From Pseudorhodoplanes sp. (lineage in GTDB: Bacteria; Pseudomonadota; Alphaproteobacteria; Rhizobiales; Xanthobacteraceae): a stretch of DNA of 7,221 bases. The stretch covers positions 1 to 7,221 of the forward strand of contig WBUW01000145.1 of the NCBI GenBank assembly GCA_008933495.1, read 5' to 3'. Both the position numbers and the translations under genes were made by a program. A model generated the notes under the pieces. The model was not told the DNA's origin, ran no database searches, and saw nothing but the letters and a program-made list of their open reading frames with translations. This document shows positions 1 through 4,426 of the stretch, in pieces (within the stretch, counting starts at the first letter, position 1; every line of letters begins with the position of its first letter).

Positions 1-954
1 GTGCGCACCATGGGCCAGATGCTGCACGCCCAGCACGCCGAATTGCAGCGCGCCGTCCATGCCAGGCTCGATTCGGTCAGCGAGCGGCTCGGCCAGTCGA
101 TGCAGACGACGACCAAGCAGACCACCGACAATCTTCAGAAGTTGAACGAGCGGCTGGCGGTGATCGACAATGCGCAGAAGAACATCACCGATCTCGCCTC
201 GCAGGTGACCTCGCTCACCAGCGTGCTCGCCAACAAGCAGCAGCGTGGCGCCTTCGGCCAGGGCCGCATGGAGGTCATCATCCAGGACGGCCTGCCGAAG
301 AACTGCTACGCCTTCCAGTACACGCTCTCCAACCGCAGCCGGCCCGACTGCGCGATTTTCCTGCCCGACCAGCGCCCGCTGATCATCGACGCCAAGTTTC
401 CGCTCGAGGCGGTCACCGCCTATCGCGAAGCCGCAACCGACGAGCAGCGCGCGGCGGCCGCGAGACTGCTGCGCCAGCATGTCGGCGCCCATGTCGCCGA
501 CATCGCCAAGAAATATCTCATCGCCGGCGAGACGCAGGACCTGGCCTTGATGTTCGTGCCCTCCGAGTCGGTCTATGCCGAGCTGCACGACCGCTTCGAC
601 GACATCGTGCAGAAGGCCTACCGGTCCAAGGTCGTCATCGTGTCGCCGTCCCTGCTCATGCTGGCGATCCAGGTCATCCAGCAGATCCAGCGGGATGCGC
701 GCATGCGCGAAGCCGCCGACAAGATTCACAAGGAAGTCGGCCTCCTGATGGACGACATGCGCCGCCTGCACGAGCGCGTGCTCAAGCTGCAGCAGCATTT
801 CGGACAGGCCAACGAAGACGTGCAGCAGATTCTCGTCTCCGCCGAAAAAGTGCGCAAACACGGCGTGCGCATCCGCGACGTCGAATTCGAGGAGGACGAC
901 GCCCCGCTCCTGACCGCGCCGTTCCCGGCCCGCGGGCTGGAAGCCGGCGAATAG
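1..954 (+). CDS. rmuC: DNA recombination protein RmuC, 5'-truncated
   Basis: RmuC-family protein, associated with limiting DNA inversion and rearrangement; the fold is related to PD-(D/E)XK nucleases, but its biochemical activity is poorly defined. The visible 317 residues begin with a predicted coiled coil (about 1-80, rich in Gln, Leu, Glu and Lys). The RmuC core follows with GAFGQGRME at 83-91, RPDCAIFLP at 114-122 and DAKFPL at 130-135. D116 and the D130-A-K132 pair fit the PD...DxK catalytic pattern. A second helical stretch (about 225-275) and an acidic tail close the protein. Family members usually start with a membrane-anchoring helix, which is missing here, so base 1 is probably inside the gene and the GTG there is probably an internal valine codon. 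The TAG stop at 952-954 lies 20 bases before ampG, suggesting one transcript. Family assignment is firm; the true start is outside the window. Confidence 0.93.
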   Translation: MRTMGQMLHAQHAELQRAVHARLDSVSERLGQSMQTTTKQTTDNLQKLNERLAVIDNAQKNITDLASQVTSLTSVLANKQQRGAFGQGRMEVIIQDGLPKNCYAFQYTLSNRSRPDCAIFLPDQRPLIIDAKFPLEAVTAYREAATDEQRAAAARLLRQHVGAHVADIAKKYLIAGETQDLALMFVPSESVYAELHDRFDDIVQKAYRSKVVIVSPSLLMLAIQVIQQIQRDARMREAADKIHKEVGLLMDDMRRLHERVLKLQQHFGQANEDVQQILVSAEKVRKHGVRIRDVEFEEDDAPLLTAPFPARGLEAGE

Positions 955-974
955 GCTGGCCGGGCGCCGTCCAG

Positions 975-2315
975 ATGACCGAAGCGCAGGCGGCCCCATC
1001 CAGATCCGGCGTCCTCGACGCGATCGCCGTCTATTTCAAACCGCGCGTGCTGATCGTGCTGCTGCTCGGCTTTTCCTCCGGGCTACCGCTTGCCTTGTCG
1101 GGAACGACGCTCGCGGTCTGGATGACCGAGCGCGGCGTCGACCTGAAGACCATCGGGCTCTATGCGCTGGTCGGGCTGCCGTACACGATCAAGTTCCTGT
1201 GGGCGCCGCTCGTCGACGCGCTCGATGTTCCGGTTCTCTCGCGCGCGCTCGGCCGGCGGCGCGGCTGGCTCGTCTTCACGCAATTGCTTTTGATCGCCGC
1301 CATCCTGTTTCTCGCCTTGCAGAATCCGGCGCTCGCCTTGTGGCCGCTCGCGCTCGGCGCGCTGCTCGTCGCCACGGCTTCGGCCACCCAGGACATCGTG
1401 ATCGATGCATTCCGGGTCGAGAGTCTCGACACCAGCGAGCAGGCCGCCGGCATGGCCGGCTATGTCGCGGCCTATCGCGTCGGCATGCTGGTCTCCGGCG
1501 CCGGCGTGATCGCCATCGCCGCCCTGCTGGAGCAATCGGGCGTCGCGCGCGAGGCGACCTGGATGTGGGGTTATGTCGCCGCCGCCGCCCTGATGGCGGT
1601 CGGCATCGCGGCGACCTTGTTCGCAACCGAGCCGCCGCCGCCCGAACGTACCGCCATGCCGCGCAACCCCTTGACCCGCGTGCTGGCGACGGCGTTCGAG
1701 GCGTTCCGCGAATTCCTCACCCGCGATATGGCGGTCGCCGTGCTGGTGTTCGTCGTGCTCTACAAGTTCTGCGACGCGTTCGCGGGCGTCCTGACCGCGC
1801 CGTTCGTGATCGCGATCGGTTTCGACAAGCTGACCTATGCCGGCGTGGTCAAGGGCGTGGGATTTGCCGCAGCACTTGGCGGCGGCTTTGCCGGCGGCAT
1901 GGTCGCGCGCGCGCTGCCCTTGTCCACCAGCCTGTGGATCGGCGGCGTGCTGCAGCTTCTCTCCAATCTCGCCTTCAGCGCGCTGGCGCTGATCGGCCCG
2001 AACGTGCCGGCGCTGACCGCGACCATCGTGGTGGAGAATTTCACCGGCTCGACCGGCACCGTGATTTTCGTGGCCTATCTGTCGGCGCTCTGCGGCGTGC
2101 GCCTGCATACCGCCACGCAGTTCGCGCTGCTTACCGCGCTTGCCGCCGTCGGACGCACAACGCTCGCCTCGGGCGGCGGCTATGTGGCGGAGGCGAGCGG
2201 CTGGGCACTGTTCTTCCTGATCACTGCGCTGTCGGCGATTCCGAGTCTGGCGCTGCTCGCATGGCTGCAGATGCGCGGGCATTTCACGCCGCTGCAGGCG
2301 GCGCGAAAGAACTAG
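975..2315 (+). CDS. ampG: AmpG-type muropeptide permease (MFS transporter)
   Basis: Inner-membrane major facilitator protein that in characterised bacteria imports GlcNAc-anhydroMurNAc muropeptides from the periplasm for peptidoglycan recycling, which also feeds AmpR/AmpC beta-lactamase induction where present. The 446 residues are mostly hydrophobic segments, consistent with 12 or more membrane helices. Blocks that match what I know of E. coli AmpG are LLLGFSSGLPLALSGTTL (29-46), DLKTIGLYALVG (56-67), KFLWAPLVD (73-81), GRRRGWL (93-99), SATQDIVIDAF (136-146) and YRVGMLVSG (167-175). A cytoplasmic loop with a proline run (220-223) separates the two halves, and VENFTGSTGT (353-362) lies in the second half. 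The ATG at 975 is the first plausible start after rmuC; no strong Shine-Dalgarno is visible. The stop overlaps the recR stop on the other strand. Substrate is inferred from family resemblance; a related sugar or peptide substrate cannot be excluded. Confidence 0.88.
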   Translation: MTEAQAAPSRSGVLDAIAVYFKPRVLIVLLLGFSSGLPLALSGTTLAVWMTERGVDLKTIGLYALVGLPYTIKFLWAPLVDALDVPVLSRALGRRRGWLVFTQLLLIAAILFLALQNPALALWPLALGALLVATASATQDIVIDAFRVESLDTSEQAAGMAGYVAAYRVGMLVSGAGVIAIAALLEQSGVAREATWMWGYVAAAALMAVGIAATLFATEPPPPERTAMPRNPLTRVLATAFEAFREFLTRDMAVAVLVFVVLYKFCDAFAGVLTAPFVIAIGFDKLTYAGVVKGVGFAAALGGGFAGGMVARALPLSTSLWIGGVLQLLSNLAFSALALIGPNVPALTATIVVENFTGSTGTVIFVAYLSALCGVRLHTATQFALLTALAAVGRTTLASGGGYVAEASGWALFFLITALSAIPSLALLAWLQMRGHFTPLQAARKN

Positions 2316-2917
2316 ATCGGCGTGCGCTGGCGGATCGCCGCCGACAAGGTGCCCTCGTCGAGATAATCGAGCTCGCCGCCGACCGGCACGCCGTGCGCCA
2401 GCCGCGTCACGCGCACATGGGCGTCCTGCAACAGGTCGGTGATGTAATGCGCCGTGGTCTGGCCGTCGACGGTGGCGCTCAGCGCCAGGATCACTTCCTT
2501 GACCTCTTCGCCATGCGCGCGCGAGACCAACGCCTCGATCGTGAGGTCCTGCGGGCCGACGCCGTCGAGCGGCGACAGCGTGCCGCCGAGCACGTGATAG
2601 CGCGCATTGAGCGCGCCCGCGCGCTCCAGCGCCCACAGGTCGGCGACGTCGGCGACCACCACGATCAGCGAGGCGTCGCGCCGCGGATCGGTGCAGACGG
2701 TGCAGGGATTGCGGGTGTCGATACTGCCGCAGGTCGTGCACACCACGATCTTCTGGCGGGCGACCGCGAGCGCGTCGGCGAGCGGGGTCATGAGCTGCTC
2801 GCGCTTCTTGATCAGGTGCAAAGCCGCGCGCCGCGCCGAGCGCGGCCCGAGCCCGGGCAGGCGCGCCAGCAGCTGGATCAGGCGTTCGATTTCGGGGCCG
2901 GCGACCGCTTTGGGCAT
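2312..2917 (-). CDS. recR: Recombination mediator protein RecR
   Basis: Cytoplasmic DNA repair protein that works with RecF and RecO to load RecA onto SSB-coated single-stranded gaps. The 201 residues match the usual family length (about 200). Domains in order: an N-terminal helix-hairpin-helix region (about 8-35, with LARLPGLGPRSARRAALHL), a four-cysteine zinc site (C60, C63, C72, C75 in VCTTCGSID...NPCTVC), a Toprim domain (about 83-178, SLIVVVADVADLWALE near its start) and a C-terminal segment with GVPVGGELDYLDEGTL (176-191). All expected elements are present, so the gene looks intact. The ATG at 2917-2915 gives the expected N-terminus (MPKAVAGPEIERLIQLL). No ybaB or dnaX reading frame lies immediately upstream, although these are the usual neighbours, so recR probably uses a promoter of its own between 2918 and about 3060. 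It converges with ampG, sharing four bases at the stops. Confidence 0.97.
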   Translation of the reverse strand: MPKAVAGPEIERLIQLLARLPGLGPRSARRAALHLIKKREQLMTPLADALAVARQKIVVCTTCGSIDTRNPCTVCTDPRRDASLIVVVADVADLWALERAGALNARYHVLGGTLSPLDGVGPQDLTIEALVSRAHGEEVKEVILALSATVDGQTTAHYITDLLQDAHVRVTRLAHGVPVGGELDYLDEGTLSAAIRQRTPI

Positions 2918-3061
2918 GGCATTCGTGAACCGGATTTGCGACCTCGCTGCCTACATATCGTTCTCTTTTGCCGCGCGAAAGCGCAATTGGCGCCGCCGCG
3001 CGCGCGCCATCAAATCGGCCCATCGACCGGCCCCCATGGGCACCCGGGCATCGCCCTGCTA
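2918..3061. other. Divergent intergenic region, recR side
   Basis: Non-coding stretch between the recR start and the composite repeat. I see no small gene with convincing codon use, no clear sigma70 -35/-10 pair and no strong Shine-Dalgarno before recR. A GC-only run of alternating CG/GC (about 2993-3007) is low-complexity. A frame open on the + strand across 2607-3062 is an antisense shadow of recR rather than a gene. The recR promoter must lie here or in the repeat, but I cannot place it. Confidence 0.4.
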
Positions 3062-3160
3062 AAGCGGGATGATTTTTCCTCGAATCGACATCCCGCTTCA
3101 GCTCTTTGTTTGAGCATGATCTTTTCCGAAAACCGCTGCACACTTTTCGGGATCATGCTC
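3062..3160. repeat. Composite palindromic intergenic repeat (two hairpins)
   Basis: Two perfect 10-base inverted repeats lie 13 bases apart. Hairpin 1 has AAGCGGGATG at 3062-3071 and CATCCCGCTT at 3089-3098 with a 17-base loop. Hairpin 2 has GAGCATGATC at 3112-3121 and GATCATGCTC at 3151-3160. Inside hairpin 2, CCGAAAA (3126-3132) pairs with TTTTCGG (3144-3150), leaving a 4-base TTTT bulge on one side (3122-3125) and an 11-base loop. The two hairpins and the linker between them look to me like a dispersed palindromic element common between genes of Bradyrhizobium and relatives. That is recollection, not a search. It ends 37 bases before the methyltransferase start, so it may affect transcription or the 5' end of that mRNA. 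It does not end in a T-run on either strand, so it is not a typical intrinsic terminator. Confidence 0.8.
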
Positions 3161-3197
3161 TGGCTTTATGGTGGCCCTTCACCGGCAGCCTTGTTCC

Positions 3198-4268
3198 ATG
3201 CGCGCTCCCCTCTCCCGCGTCGCCACCCGCCTCGCCTATGGCGCGCGCCAATTGCCGCGCATCGCCTGGTATGTCGGGCACGGCTACGCCTTGCAGCGAT
3301 TATCGAAAGCGGCCCGCCGGCGCGACGGCCCACAGCCGCGCCGGCCGGCGACGACCGCATTGCCGTTGCCGCGCCGGCGCCGGCTTTATGCGGACCTGTT
3401 CCGGCTGCTGGGCGCCGACCTCGGCAATGTCGAAGCCGGCTTCTATCCGCTGCCGGCCGATCACGACGGCTCGCTGCCGACGCTGTTGCGGCGCTCGCAA
3501 CTGTTCTTCCGGGATTTGCCGGACATCCATCGGCGGCGCGCGCAGAACGCCCATCTGGAGGTGCGCTTCGGCGCACAGGCGGGTAGGCGGCCGGACTATT
3601 ATCTGCAAAACTTCCACTTCCAGTCCGGCGGCTGGATGACCGAAGAATCGGCGCAGCGCTACGACACCCAGGTCGAAGTGCTGTTCAAGGGCACCGCCAA
3701 TGCCATGCGGCGGCAGGCTTTGCCGGCCTTGCATGAGATTTTTGCCGGCCGCGACCAGCGCACCCTGCGGCTCGTCGACATCGGCTGCGGCACCGGACGT
3801 TTCCTCGATTTCGTCAAGCAGGCCTGGCCACGCCTGCCGGCGCTCGGGATCGATATGTCGGAGGCCTATCTGCGCCAGGCGCGGCGCCATTTGCGGCGCT
3901 GGTCGTGGCTGCGTCTTGCGGTCGGCAAGGCGGAAGCGCTGCCGCTGCCCGACAACAGCGTCGAGGCGGTCACCAGCATTTTCACGTTTCACGAATTGCC
4001 GCCGCAGATCCGCCGCGCCGTCATGGCCGAGGCCGCGCGCGTGCTCAAGCCGGGCGGACGATTCGTCGTCGTCGATTCACTTCAGCGCGGCGACGAGCCC
4101 GATTATGACGGCCTGCTCGAGCTCTTTCCGCAGAATTATCACGAGCCCTATTACGCGAGCTACCTCGCCGAAGACTTTGCCGCGATCGCCAAACCGCGCG
4201 GGCTGATCCATGTGCGCGACGTCAACGCTTTCGTGTCGAAAGTGATGGTGTTCGACAAGCCGGCCTGA
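3198..4268 (+). CDS. Class I SAM-dependent methyltransferase, substrate unknown
   Basis: Predicted soluble methyltransferase of 356 residues with a Rossmann-like catalytic domain of the UbiE/Methyltransf_11 type in its C-terminal half. Visible motifs: VDIGCGTG (193-200, SAM-binding motif I), GID with D219 (acidic residue expected to hold the SAM ribose), AEALPLPDNSVEAVTS (245-260, motif II region), FTFHEL (262-267) and RVLKPGGRFVVVD (281-293, motif III). The first ~150 residues are not part of the catalytic fold: a basic segment (about 1-60) is followed by a block with NFHFQSGGWM (138-147) and YDTQVEVLF (155-163), which I associate with an uncharacterised methyltransferase group also seen in cyanobacteria and plants. 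An in-frame ATG at 3168 would add 10 residues; I prefer 3198 because those residues look non-conserved and 3168 abuts the repeat. Neither start has a strong ribosome site. It is transcribed away from recR. The substrate (small molecule, lipid or quinone) cannot be deduced. Confidence 0.85.
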   Translation: MRAPLSRVATRLAYGARQLPRIAWYVGHGYALQRLSKAARRRDGPQPRRPATTALPLPRRRRLYADLFRLLGADLGNVEAGFYPLPADHDGSLPTLLRRSQLFFRDLPDIHRRRAQNAHLEVRFGAQAGRRPDYYLQNFHFQSGGWMTEESAQRYDTQVEVLFKGTANAMRRQALPALHEIFAGRDQRTLRLVDIGCGTGRFLDFVKQAWPRLPALGIDMSEAYLRQARRHLRRWSWLRLAVGKAEALPLPDNSVEAVTSIFTFHELPPQIRRAVMAEAARVLKPGGRFVVVDSLQRGDEPDYDGLLELFPQNYHEPYYASYLAEDFAAIAKPRGLIHVRDVNAFVSKVMVFDKPA

Positions 4269-4426
4269 GCGCCCGCGCAACGACACGTCGGCTTTATCCT
4301 TTCTTAACCCTGTGCGCAACGAATAGCCGGGATATCACAACTGCGACATTTTTAATCTCATTGTTAAATTCGGTACGGTATCGCTGTACGCGCTTTATTC
4401 AATCGCAGCGGATGCCGGTGCCCGCT
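4269..4426. other. AT-richer intergenic region before the c-di-GMP gene
   Basis: 158 bases between the methyltransferase stop and the next start, clearly richer in A/T than the surroundings, as expected for a promoter region. It contains TTAACC (4304-4309) and two TTAA boxes, at 4352-4355 and 4364-4367, separated by 8 bases. This resembles, but does not match, the CtrA site TTAA-N7-TTAA of alphaproteobacteria. No convincing intrinsic terminator for the methyltransferase gene and no clear sigma70 hexamer pair were found. It suggests the downstream gene has its own promoter. Confidence 0.4.

Noticed and set aside
1083..3143. 686-codon open frame on the - strand across ampG and recR
   Set aside because: Its translation is Arg/Gly/Ala/His-rich low-complexity sequence without domains, and it overlaps two well-supported genes; long antisense frames are expected in GC-rich DNA.
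3112..3160. Rho-independent terminator
   Set aside because: The hairpin is strong but no T-run follows it on either strand, and it lies upstream of both neighbouring genes rather than downstream.
3062..3160. CRISPR array or insertion sequence end
   Set aside because: There are only two unlike inverted repeats, no regularly spaced direct repeats, and no transposase gene or target-site duplication.
1199..3586. 795-codon open frame on the + strand across ampG, recR and the methyltransferase start
   Set aside because: The composition is Arg/Ala-dominated and it runs through three real genes and the repeat; it is a GC-driven shadow frame.
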